The notes under the pieces were generated by a model, which was not told the DNA's origin, made no database searches, and saw only the letters and a list, made by a program, of their open reading frames with translations. A DNA stretch of 64,000 nt from Methylococcaceae bacterium UBA6146. Its GTDB lineage: Bacteria; Pseudomonadota; Gammaproteobacteria; Methylococcales; Methylomonadaceae. Both the position numbers and the translations under genes were made by a program. This document shows positions 43,892 to 52,159 of this stretch, piece after piece (the stretch's first letter is position 1; each line of letters begins with the position of its first letter). The DNA lies in the NCBI GenBank assembly GCA_002422395.1, contig DIUY01000028.1, forward strand, positions 1-64,000, read 5' to 3'.

Positions 43892-44490
43892 CGTTTTTTT
43901 TAGGCTCATCAACACGAGGCAATACCAGCACTGCTTCCAAGCCACCGGCCATGGTGTTATGCAGGGATAACTTCCCGCCATGAGCATGTGCTATATCCTG
44001 AGCGATGCTTAATCCCAGGCCGGTACAGCCGGTGTCACGGTTGCGTGATATTTCAAGACGATAGTAAGGGGCAAAGACATTTTCCAGCCGGTCTTCCGGA
44101 ATACCTGGGCCCTGGTTCAGAATGCGGATCATGAGCCGCTCCTTGTTACCTTCCACACAGATTTTGGCAGTTAACGGCGTTGTCGAGCAGATTGCCGATA
44201 CACCGCTTCAATGCCGTGGGCTTGCAGGGATAAGGCGATAGGGCCGTCCCCTGAATGATGACTTCGCGATTCATCTCCTGCGCATCCGCTTGCAGGCTTT
44301 CCAGCAAGGCCATTATATCGACCGGCTGAATCGCCTCCTGCTGATTCACACCGGACATGAAATCCAGCGTGGCGATGACCATGCTTTCCATTTCATCCAG
44401 ATCTTTTTGGAATCTCGCGCGGGTATCGGGGTCATCCAGCAATTCCGTGCGCAAACGCAAACGGGTGATCGGCGTCTTCAAGATGCGAAG
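43887..44490 (-). pseudogene. sensor histidine kinase, decayed
   Basis: Downstream half of a kinase. The dimerisation domain begins LKTPITRLRLRTELLDDPDTR, just after where the phosphoacceptor His should be; upstream coding sequence is lost. A frameshift near 44170 separates NLLDNAV (N box) from CVEGNKERLMIRILNQGPGI, EDRLENVFAPYYRLE and GTGLGLSIA-like CTGLGLSIAQDIAHAHGG (G boxes). The reading frame ends at a TAG formed by the MITE terminus. No response regulator is nearby. Confidence 0.85.
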
Positions 44491-44661
44491 CCGTGATTGA
44501 ATCCGCTGTCACGAAACTTGAGGGCATCAGGGAGGTTGTTGAGGAATGGGAAAGCAACGCGTTAAGGCGCAATCTGCCACAACGTTTGCGGGCCGATACA
44601 GTTGGCTGGTAGTGATTAAGTGACTACACATTGACAGGATTTATAGCCAAATAACTTTTTC

Positions 44662-44690
44662 TTGACGTATCACAGTCAAGCCCATAAGAT
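44662..44690 (+). promoter_or_regulatory. promoter of tetR-exporter operon
   Basis: -35 TTGACG (44662-44667), 17-bp spacer, -10 TAAGAT (44685-44690). The -10 element overlaps the operator that follows. Confidence 0.75.
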
Positions 44691-44709
44691 AGTAATCAAT
44701 TACTATCTT
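44686..44709 (+). promoter_or_regulatory. TetR-type operator
   Basis: Perfect 11-bp dyad AAGATAGTAAT-CA-ATTACTATCTT covering the -10 region and start site, immediately upstream of the TetR-family gene. Autorepression is the natural reading. Confidence 0.8.
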
Positions 44710-44724
44710 ATGGGTATCACATTT

Positions 44725-45336
44725 ATGCCAGACAAACCTAGAAACCTCCCGGCAGACCAACGCCGGTGCGTTACCGTGGAAGCGGTTATCCAACTGGCAG
44801 CGGAGCAGAATCCGGGCGATATTACCACCGCTGCGATTGCCAAACGAATGAACCTGACCCAGGGCGCACTGTTCCGCCATTTTCCAAACAAAGATGCGAT
44901 CTGGCTGGCCGTTATGGAATGGGTTGCCGAGCATTTGTTGACACGCATTGATAAAGCCATCAGGCAAGCGGGAGCATCACCGCTTTTGGCGCTGGAAGCG
45001 GTATTTATAACCCACATCGAATTTGTCGTTGCACATCCGGGCGTTCCGCGCATGTTGTTTGGCGAGTTGCAACGTAGCGATGACACGCCAGCCAAGCGCA
45101 TGGTCCGCACCTTGCTGGTCAATTATGGTGAGCGCTTGACGACGCTGATTGAGGCGGGCAAAGCTCAGGGCGAATTGGCCTTGGAGCTCGAAACCGCCGC
45201 AGCGGCCACCTTGTTCATCGGTACTATTCAGGGACTGATCATGCAGTCTTTGCTCGCTGGGGAACCTCAGCGCATGACCACACAGGCGTCAGGTGCTTTC
45301 GCCATTTACCGTCGCGGCATTGAGCGTGTGCGATGA
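44725..45336 (+). CDS. TetR-family repressor of the exporter
   Basis: A 203-residue regulator. N-terminal HTH: PGDITTAAIAKRMNLTQGALFRHFPNKDAIWLAV. The helical ligand domain includes GVPRMLFGELQRSDDTPAKRMVR. The start is uncertain: ATG 44725 (MPDKPRN) is preferred; ATG 44710 abuts the operator and would give 208 residues; frames further upstream start before the promoter. It is 64 nt from the MFP gene, so it likely controls the downstream four-gene exporter. Confidence 0.87.
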   Translation: MPDKPRNLPADQRRCVTVEAVIQLAAEQNPGDITTAAIAKRMNLTQGALFRHFPNKDAIWLAVMEWVAEHLLTRIDKAIRQAGASPLLALEAVFITHIEFVVAHPGVPRMLFGELQRSDDTPAKRMVRTLLVNYGERLTTLIEAGKAQGELALELETAAAATLFIGTIQGLIMQSLLAGEPQRMTTQASGAFAIYRRGIERVR

Positions 45337-45400
45337 AACGCCCCACATTAGTGCTGATGCGTGCTCGTGCCGCTAATCGCTTTATAATCAATTTTTGTTA

Positions 45401-46555
45401 ATGAAAAAATTCTCTGTACGCCATATCTCCTGGCTAATCGTACTAATCACGATCTTGATCTTTACCGTGTATTGGCTGAAATTCAAACCAATTACGGTGA
45501 CGGCCCATACGGTCGCCAACGCTGAGTTGCGCGGTGAGGTCATGGGGACCGGCACCCTGGAAGCGCGCGTCAAGACTACAATCAGCCCGCGCATTCAGGA
45601 GCGCCTCGCCGAAGTGCTTGTCGATCAGGGCGACACGGTGAAGGCCGGACAATTGCTGGCCCGGCTCGACGATGCCGAACTGAAACAGCAGGTCGCAGTC
45701 GCCGAAGCCACATTAGCCGCCGCCAGCACGACCGTCGCACGGGTGCGCACCGATGAGGCCCGTGCTCAGGCTGTGCTCCAGCAGTCGCGGGTGCAACATA
45801 AGCGTCTCGCAGAACTGGTCTCCGGTAAAGCGGCCTCGCAAGAAGAACTTGATAAAGCAACGGAAACCCTGCACATAGCCGAAGCCGATCTCAATCGTTC
45901 CCGGTCCGCCATCGTGGAGGCCCGCAGCCAAATAGTTAACGCTGAAAGGAATTTACAGCTACGCCGGGAGCAACTGGCTTTCACCGAACTGCGCAGTCCT
46001 TACGAAGGTCTGGTTGTGCGTCGCGACCGCGACCCAGGCGGCGTTGTCGTCCCCGGTTCAGCCATTTTGCAACTTATTGACACCAAGGAAATCTGGATCA
46101 GTGCCTGGATTGACGAGACTGCGATAGCGGCGTTGGCGGTGGGTCAGCCTGCCCGCGTGGTATTCCGCTCGGAAGCGGGGCGGAATTATTCCGGGGAGGT
46201 AGCACGGCTGGGCCGCGAAGCCGACCGCGAGACCCGCGAATTTCAGGTGGACGTGCGCGTTCAACCGTTGCCGGTCAACTGGGCAGTGGGCCAACGGGCC
46301 GAGGTCTTCATTGACACCGGACACAAGTCCAATGTCATGGCGATACCGCAAAAATTTCTGCTCTGGCGTGAGGGTAAGCCCGGCGTTTTCGTCAATGATG
46401 GCGGTCGGGCAGGCTGGCGTAGCATCACTGTGGGTCTTTACGGGCAGCAAGACGTCGAGGTGACACAGGGCCTTTCCGTCGGCGATCAAATCGTGACGCC
46501 TTCCGAGAGCCAGAAGCAAGCCCTGGAGGACGGCCAAGCCGTCAGTGTGCGATGA
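45401..46555 (+). CDS. HlyD/DevB-like membrane fusion protein
   Basis: Periplasmic adaptor of 384 residues from ATG 45401. An N-terminal TM anchor (WLIVLITILIFTVYWL) leads to a lipoyl-like half (ISPRIQERLAEVLVDQGDTVKAGQLLARLD), a long coiled-coil hairpin (about 100-180), a second lipoyl half (FTELRSPYEGLVVRRDRDPGG) and a beta-barrel. The coiled-coil and lipoyl DNA is duplicated at 42600-43056. The stop overlaps the permease start by 4 nt. Gene order MFP-permease-ATPase is that of DevBCA-type exporters. Confidence 0.9.
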   Translation: MKKFSVRHISWLIVLITILIFTVYWLKFKPITVTAHTVANAELRGEVMGTGTLEARVKTTISPRIQERLAEVLVDQGDTVKAGQLLARLDDAELKQQVAVAEATLAAASTTVARVRTDEARAQAVLQQSRVQHKRLAELVSGKAASQEELDKATETLHIAEADLNRSRSAIVEARSQIVNAERNLQLRREQLAFTELRSPYEGLVVRRDRDPGGVVVPGSAILQLIDTKEIWISAWIDETAIAALAVGQPARVVFRSEAGRNYSGEVARLGREADRETREFQVDVRVQPLPVNWAVGQRAEVFIDTGHKSNVMAIPQKFLLWREGKPGVFVNDGGRAGWRSITVGLYGQQDVEVTQGLSVGDQIVTPSESQKQALEDGQAVSVR

Positions 46556-47763
46556 ATCTTGCCGTTCGGGATATTCGCCACAATTTCAGCCGTTTCGCCT
46601 TCACGACTGTCGGTATTGGCCTGTTGCTGATGGTGGTCATGGGCATGGCTGGTATTTATCGCGGTCTTATTTTCGAAGCCACTTTGCTGGTGGACCGCAT
46701 CGGGGCTGATTTGTGGGTCGTGCAAGGCAACACCCGCGGCCCCTTTGCAGAGCTCTCCCGTATCCCTGTCAATCTCGAAGACCGCGTCCGTGCCTTACCG
46801 GAGGTCATCCGCGCACGACGATTCGTCAACCATTCGATTCAACGCGAGCACCATGGCAAGCCTTTGCGCTTGATGGTGCAAGGTCTGGCATGGCCGGATG
46901 ACAAAGGCGAATGGGTGTCGCTGGTTGCAGGACGGCCACTGGGTCAGGCACATTTCGAGATGGTCGCCGACCGTTCATTGGGGCTCGCGCTGGGCGAGCA
47001 GGTCACATTCGGTAAGGACGTCTATCGGGTCGTCGGACTCACCACCGGCATGTCCGGCATCGCCGGTGACGGCCTGGCTTTTTTTACCGTGAGTGATGCG
47101 ATGGCCATTCAGTTCGACACACCTAGCGAAGCCATACGCCTGGAACGCGCTGCTCGTCTCGCACGCACCGGAAATCAGGACTTCGGTCGTGCGCAACCTT
47201 TGCTTCTGGAGCGGGCGGGCGGAGCGTCCAGCGGTATTTCCGAACTGCCACAGCCACAGGTCAGCGCCATTTTGGTTAGCCTAAATCCAAGCGCGGATGT
47301 TAACAAGATTATCAGCACACTGTCGACATGGTCCGATGTGACCGTTTATACCGCACAGCAACAAAGAGATTTGCTGCTTTCCGGCACGGTGGACAAATCC
47401 AGGCGGCAACTTGGCTTGTTTAGCGTGTTGCTCATCATCATCTCCACCATCATCATCGCGCTCATCATGTACACACTGACACTGGATAAAATCCACGATA
47501 TTGCCTTGCTCAAGCTGATCGGTGCCCGTAATCGGGTCATTGTCAGCCTCATTCTGCAACAGGCTTTAATTATGGGGGCTTTTGGTTATGGCTTGGCGTG
47601 GTGGTTGGGCCAATACCTCTTCCCTTATTTTCCACGACGGGTCATGCTTGAAACGCCAGACCTTATTAAACTGGCTATGATCACCGTGTTAATTTCAATG
47701 CTGGCCAGCCTCCTGGGGATATGGAAGGCAATGCGAGTCGAGCCGAACACGGTATTGGCTTGA
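46552..47763 (+). CDS. FtsX/DevC-like ABC permease
   Basis: A 403-residue inner-membrane permease. The first TM is near residues 12-38, a periplasmic MacB-like domain follows (40-270), and three TM segments lie at about 290-315, 335-360 and 375-395, ending WKAMRVEPNTVLA. This is the four-TM type VII ABC topology used in tripartite exporters. The 1-nt overlap TGATG joins it to the ATPase gene. Confidence 0.9.
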   Translation: MNLAVRDIRHNFSRFAFTTVGIGLLLMVVMGMAGIYRGLIFEATLLVDRIGADLWVVQGNTRGPFAELSRIPVNLEDRVRALPEVIRARRFVNHSIQREHHGKPLRLMVQGLAWPDDKGEWVSLVAGRPLGQAHFEMVADRSLGLALGEQVTFGKDVYRVVGLTTGMSGIAGDGLAFFTVSDAMAIQFDTPSEAIRLERAARLARTGNQDFGRAQPLLLERAGGASSGISELPQPQVSAILVSLNPSADVNKIISTLSTWSDVTVYTAQQQRDLLLSGTVDKSRRQLGLFSVLLIIISTIIIALIMYTLTLDKIHDIALLKLIGARNRVIVSLILQQALIMGAFGYGLAWWLGQYLFPYFPRRVMLETPDLIKLAMITVLISMLASLLGIWKAMRVEPNTVLA

Positions 47764-48491
47764 TGGACACCGCTATGGAACAAGTCCCAGCCATTGAGGC
47801 TATTGGTGTCACTAAAGTTTACGGTCACGGTCAAACTGAGGTTATTGCTCTGAACGATGTGACACTCCGCGTCGCCCGTGGCGAAGTCGTCGCGCTATTG
47901 GGTCCAAGCGGCGCAGGTAAATCTACCTTATTGACCGCAATGGCACTGATCAATCCGCCGACTTCGGGGCAAATCATCATCGGCGGGGAACTGGTCATGG
48001 ACGGCGAAGACGCCAAGATTGACCTGCGCACGTTCCGCCGAAAACATCTCGGCTTCGTCTTCCAGAAAGCTAATCTGATTCCGTTTCTTACCGCCCTGGA
48101 GAACGTGCAGGTCGCGCTGGAAATCAATGACACACCTGCACACGCCGCACGGGAACGGGCGATGTATTTGCTTGACCATTTAGGCATCGGTGACCGCGCC
48201 GGCAATCTGCCCGATGCGCTATCCGGGGGACAGCAACAGCGCGTTGCGGTGGCACGGGCACTGGCCAACAACCCCAGCCTGATCTTGGCAGACGAACCCA
48301 CTGCCGCACTCGATAGCCACCGTGGCCGCCAGGTGATGGAGTTATTTGCCCAAGTCGCGCATGAAAGTAATGCGGGTGTCATCGTGGTCACCCACGATGT
48401 CCGGGCATTGGAGGTATTTGACAGGATAGTGGAAATGGAAGACGGTCGCCTGTTAGCGCCTTCGGAACATACTGGCGCAGGCACTCACTGA
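47763..48491 (+). CDS. DevA/MacB-like ABC ATPase
   Basis: A 242-residue ATPase. Walker A GPSGAGKST, Q-loop FVFQKANLIPFLTALENV, signature ALSGGQQQRVAVARAL, Walker B LILADEPTAALDS and the H-loop VVTHD are all visible. The start is placed at the ATG of TGATG (47763); a longer frame begins 42 nt upstream inside the permease gene. It powers the permease before it. Confidence 0.92.
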   Translation: MDTAMEQVPAIEAIGVTKVYGHGQTEVIALNDVTLRVARGEVVALLGPSGAGKSTLLTAMALINPPTSGQIIIGGELVMDGEDAKIDLRTFRRKHLGFVFQKANLIPFLTALENVQVALEINDTPAHAARERAMYLLDHLGIGDRAGNLPDALSGGQQQRVAVARALANNPSLILADEPTAALDSHRGRQVMELFAQVAHESNAGVIVVTHDVRALEVFDRIVEMEDGRLLAPSEHTGAGTH

Positions 48492-48493
48492 CT

Positions 48494-49999
48494 ATGAACC
48501 CAGGAATAAAGATGCATACTGTAGAATGCCCCAGCGTAAGGCAACGTGAGAATAATTTATCCGTTGCCCTTGGACGAAGCAGAATTTTTGCTTTGTCCTT
48601 CCTCTGCGCCGCTGCACTGGGCGCTTGCGCGGTTGGTCCGGACTACAAAACACCGGCAAGCAATGCGCCGCAAACCTTCGCCCATGCCGACCACCCGGAA
48701 TTCTCCTCCCAAGGGATAGAAGTCAGCTGGTGGAAGCTGTTCAACGACAAAGAACTGAGCGCTCTTGTCGAGCAGACCTTGCAGCATAACTATGACCTTC
48801 AGACGGCCCGCGCCAACCTCCTTGAAGCGCGGGCGCTCTATATGGAAGCGGGGCTCAATTTAGCCCCCGCCGTGACTTCACACGCCAATTACACGGATCA
48901 AAACCGCAGTGGCGGGGCTCTGAACAACAAAACCTTCGCCCCGCGCCCGCTGAAACTCTACAACATCGGTTTCGACGCATCTTGGGAAGTCGATTTCTTT
49001 GGTCGTGTGCGCCGTAACGTGGAAGCCAGCAGTGACGAGGTTGCGGCACAGGAAGCCAGTCTTCGCGACCTCAGTGTCAGCCTGATAGCCGAGGTGGCCA
49101 GAAATTACTTCCAATTGCGTGGGCTGCAAAACCAGTTGGCGGTGTCAAAAATGAACGCCGACAATCAATTCCAAACTCTGAAAATAACCCAAGTCAGGCT
49201 CAATAGCGGGCGCGGCACCGAACTCGATACGTCAAGGGCAATAGCCCAACTCGATTCCACCCGGGCCCTGATTCCGCTCCTGCAAAGCGCCATTTACCAG
49301 GCTATTCATCGGCTCGGCGTACTGACCGGAAAGCATCCAGATGCCCTGATCAAAAAACTGGAGCAGCCTGCGCCGCTACCTAGGATTCCCGAAACCATCC
49401 ATATTGGTAATCCTGCGGAACTGCTGCGCCGCCGGCAGGACATCCGTATGGCCGAACGCACGTTGGCCGCTGCTACAGCCCGCATCGGCGTTGCCACGGC
49501 CGATCTTTTTCCGCGTGTCACCTTTGTCGGTACTATTGCCCTTGAAGCCAGCTCTCTGTCGGGACTTGGCGCAGCGGGTTCAGACGCCTATGCCGTAGGC
49601 CCTAGGATCACTTGGGCGGCGCTGGATCTGGGGCGTGTCTACGCCCGCATAAAGGCCGCTGATGCCAGCGCCGAAGCCAGCCTGGCTCAGTACGAGCAGA
49701 CGGTGCTGAATGCCTTAGAGGAAACCGAAAACGCTCTGGTGAACTACAATCAGGAACGTGCCCGGCAGGCATTGTTGGCCTCGGCGGCTAAAGCCAGTGA
49801 AAGGGCCGATGAATTGGCACACCTGCGCTTCAATGAAGGGGTCAGCGATTTCCTGACGGTGCTGGATGCCGAATTACGCCTGTTACAAGATCAAGAACGT
49901 CTGGCCCAGAGCGAAACTGCTACGGCAACCGCGCTGACAGCGCTTTATAAGGCTTTAGGGGGCGGTTGGGAGTCGAATATTAAATTGGATAAAATATGA
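48494..49999 (+). CDS. NodT/OprM-type outer-membrane efflux lipoprotein
   Basis: A 501-residue outer-membrane factor. The signal peptide ends in the lipobox ALGAC (Cys about residue 42), followed by AVGPDYKTP, the classic start of NodT/OprM factors. Two OEP repeats follow (about 90-275 and 290-490). It completes a tripartite pump with the preceding three genes, 2 nt after the ATPase stop. A hairpin terminator lies 29 nt after its stop. Confidence 0.92.
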   Translation: MNPGIKMHTVECPSVRQRENNLSVALGRSRIFALSFLCAAALGACAVGPDYKTPASNAPQTFAHADHPEFSSQGIEVSWWKLFNDKELSALVEQTLQHNYDLQTARANLLEARALYMEAGLNLAPAVTSHANYTDQNRSGGALNNKTFAPRPLKLYNIGFDASWEVDFFGRVRRNVEASSDEVAAQEASLRDLSVSLIAEVARNYFQLRGLQNQLAVSKMNADNQFQTLKITQVRLNSGRGTELDTSRAIAQLDSTRALIPLLQSAIYQAIHRLGVLTGKHPDALIKKLEQPAPLPRIPETIHIGNPAELLRRRQDIRMAERTLAAATARIGVATADLFPRVTFVGTIALEASSLSGLGAAGSDAYAVGPRITWAALDLGRVYARIKAADASAEASLAQYEQTVLNALEETENALVNYNQERARQALLASAAKASERADELAHLRFNEGVSDFLTVLDAELRLLQDQERLAQSETATATALTALYKALGGGWESNIKLDKI

Positions 50000-50028
50000 T
50001 TAAGTACATGCTCAAAAGTTTTAGGGCT

Positions 50029-50064
50029 ACGACTGCGCGTCCTCAAAGGACGCGCAGTCGTTTT
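50029..50064 (+). terminator. terminator of the exporter operon (repeat family B, copy 2)
   Basis: Perfect 14-bp stem ACGACTGCGCGTCC / GGACGCGCAGTCGT with loop TCAAA, followed by TTT. Its flanks match those of the hairpin at 1168-1218 in inverse orientation. Confidence 0.85.
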
Positions 50065-50249
50065 ATACCAAAAAACTTATTCATGACCACTTAATACCTA
50101 AAGAATTGTTAACCACAGAGAGACAAAAACAGAGAGGTATTGTTAATAAAGTAATAGTGTCCAGCCCACCATTCCATTTGAGCATCAAAAGCATGATGAA
50201 ATATTTATTCATAATTACTTATACCCGCAGGATTTGCATTAGCTATTCG

Positions 50250-50345
50250 GGTAGTGGGTTAAATGTGGTGGTTGGCTTGTACTGAGGCAAACCCAGGTTT
50301 GCACTCCAGCTTATCAACGTGCAGCTACAGATTTAACCCACCACC
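50250..50345. mobile_element. MITE-like palindromic element, copy 3, with perfect target duplication
   Basis: A 96-bp element from GGTAGTGGGTTAAAT to ATTTAACCCACCACC, flanked on both sides by GCTATTCG (50242-50249 and 50346-50353). The perfect 8-bp duplication marks the most recent of the three insertions. The rest of 50065-50595 shows no gene. Confidence 0.85.
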
Positions 50346-50595
50346 GCTATTCGTTTTACTGTGTCCATCAATTTGATTCGAGAAAAATCGTTGTCGCTAT
50401 TTTGTCCGATTTAAAGTGATAGGTGGTGGGCTATTAAGGGATGTTATCTGTTTACTGCCATCACAACAGTGGGCGGCTATAGGTACGAACACCTAATAGC
50501 CCCAAAAACCAGCTTCCAATGTTGCTTTTTAGCAATCGTCTTCTATTATTCATACTCACACGCATTAGCTACTGTGGAATATTTTAGGGACAAAA

Positions 50596-50898
50596 ATGAA
50601 TATAATAGATTTACGCAAAACCCTTCAAGCCTCATCAACCAATCAGCGGCTGTCTGACCGCCGTAAAAATCCCTATGAGTATGGCTCGCCTGAATGGTTG
50701 GACTATATCAATAAAAATGGGCTTGAATGCCCAACGCATGATCGTCGGAAAGCCAACCGCCGCGTCACTGACCGCCGACAATCAGCCGAGAGCCCAGATA
50801 CCCCCGAAAAACCCTATCAACGCATTTTCCTCACCCCAGCCGAAAAAAAATTGCTGATGGATTTGTACTTGGGGGATTTGGAAGATTTAGGTGAGTAA
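50596..50898 (+). CDS. small basic protein with DRR repeats, unknown
   Basis: A 100-residue protein that I do not recognise. SDRRKNP, HDRRKANRRVTDRRQ and similar D-R-R motifs recur in the middle. The C-terminal ~25 residues (FLTPAEKKLLMDLYLGDLEDLGE) form an acidic amphipathic helix. No TM or signal is seen. The frame has a plausible AGGGA site before the ATG and is isolated upstream of the C1-cofactor operon on the opposite strand. Nucleic-acid contact is possible from the charge, but unproven. Confidence 0.6.
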   Translation: MNIIDLRKTLQASSTNQRLSDRRKNPYEYGSPEWLDYINKNGLECPTHDRRKANRRVTDRRQSAESPDTPEKPYQRIFLTPAEKKLLMDLYLGDLEDLGE

Positions 50899-50921
50899 GC
50901 GCATTTTTTAGCCCGTCCTAG

Positions 50922-51599
50922 TTAACCGTTTGTTATGGCGTGCTTTATTTGCCCGATGGCTGCCCCGCTCAATTGCCCCGTCCGCTTGTGTTGTGCGCAT
51001 AGCGCCCCCCTAAACCCTAGGTAATCCGGCTGATAGGGCAGTAATGTGGCGATATCGTCCAATCTTAACGATCCTGCCAATCCACAGAGCAGCTGCCTGG
51101 CTTTAGCCTGCGAGACAAATTCTGCAATAGTGGTTTTGCCCATCACTTGCAATAACGAACCGCGCTTCTTATCCATGGTGTCGAGCATAACGCCTTTAAA
51201 GCCCGCTTGTTTCAAGACGCCAATAAGCTCAAATTCCGGCTGGCAATCGGCAAACAGCACGGCAATTAATGCATGTTGCCCAGTCAGTGCCGCCAATTTG
51301 GCGACGGTGGCTAGGCTGTCGCCTTCAGGAAAAAACCCTATTTTTACATAATCAACGCCAGTCGCCGCCATCGCGCTTACCGCGTTAAAAACCAATTCCG
51401 GCTGCATCGGTAAATCGCCAATTGTCGCGCTCACAGGGCAATGTCCTGCGATTGCCTGGACGATGTGCTTGACCGTTGCGTTGTCTAATGCCCCTAACGC
51501 ACCCAGCGCCGGTTGTTTCAAATCAATAATGTCAACTTGCGCTTGTAAGACAAGCAACGCCTCTTCAACGTTGGTGACGCTCGCCAACATGCCGGTCAT
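50922..51599 (-). CDS. mfnB: (5-formylfuran-3-yl)methyl phosphate synthase, MfnB-like
   Basis: TIM-barrel enzyme expected to make the furan precursor of methanofuran from two glyceraldehyde 3-phosphates. The 225-residue protein has catalytic-type residues D26 and K28 (DIIDLKQPALGALGA), K86 (DYVKIGFF), and D140/K144-145 (VMLDTMDKKRGSLL), as in archaeal MfnB. Methylotrophic bacteria carry this family for their methanofuran-like cofactor. It is the last gene of a four-gene operon in which every junction is a 4-nt overlap. Confidence 0.88.
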   Translation of the reverse strand: MTGMLASVTNVEEALLVLQAQVDIIDLKQPALGALGALDNATVKHIVQAIAGHCPVSATIGDLPMQPELVFNAVSAMAATGVDYVKIGFFPEGDSLATVAKLAALTGQHALIAVLFADCQPEFELIGVLKQAGFKGVMLDTMDKKRGSLLQVMGKTTIAEFVSQAKARQLLCGLAGSLRLDDIATLLPYQPDYLGFRGALCAQHKRTGQLSGAAIGQIKHAITNG

Positions 51600-52159
51600 G
51601 GCAATACCCCGGCTTTAAAGGTGTCCAGTGCCGCCATTAACCAGTCCCACGCAACACGCTCACGTTCGCCAGCGGTTTTTTCAAAGCCAATGCACAGATA
51701 ATCCAATTCCGCTTCAATTTTGGCCAGCGGCAAGCGCTCTAACCGGCTGATTAAAATGGCCGCTTCCAACACCGCATATTGGGCACGGTTAAAGCCGTTA
51801 AAAGGGGCGTGATTTACGGTGTGCAAGATTCGGCAAAACACTTTTGGGCGTATAGCATCTTCTTCAACGCGCACCACTTCCACTTCGCTATGGGCTAAGA
51901 CGCAGGCCAACACCTGGCCGTTGATTCTTTCCGCTGGTCGTAACGGCCAATCACGCCGTCCGGTCAGGCAACCGGCAAACACGCGCACATCGTCACAATA
52001 ATTAAGCACGGCGGTTTTTGTTTCCAGCAAATTATTGAGCGTGGTTGACGGACGGAACGGCAAAATCAGTAAGCCGTCATCAAGGATATGCACACCCATT
52101 GGCGCGATATGCGTTATTCCAGCGTGGTTTTGCGTAGTGACAATCAGTTCTTGAATCAT
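51596..52159 (-). CDS. DUF447 family protein of C1-cofactor cluster
   Basis: A 187-residue protein of the DUF447 family, which has an FMN-binding split-barrel-like start: QELIVTTQNHAGITHIAPMGVHI, then LLILPFRPSTTLNNL and RPAERINGQVLACVLAH. DUF447 occurs in methanogens and methylotrophs next to tetrahydromethanopterin/methanofuran genes. The role is not established. Overlaps both neighbours by 4 nt. Confidence 0.85.
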   Translation of the reverse strand: MIQELIVTTQNHAGITHIAPMGVHILDDGLLILPFRPSTTLNNLLETKTAVLNYCDDVRVFAGCLTGRRDWPLRPAERINGQVLACVLAHSEVEVVRVEEDAIRPKVFCRILHTVNHAPFNGFNRAQYAVLEAAILISRLERLPLAKIEAELDYLCIGFEKTAGERERVAWDWLMAALDTFKAGVLP

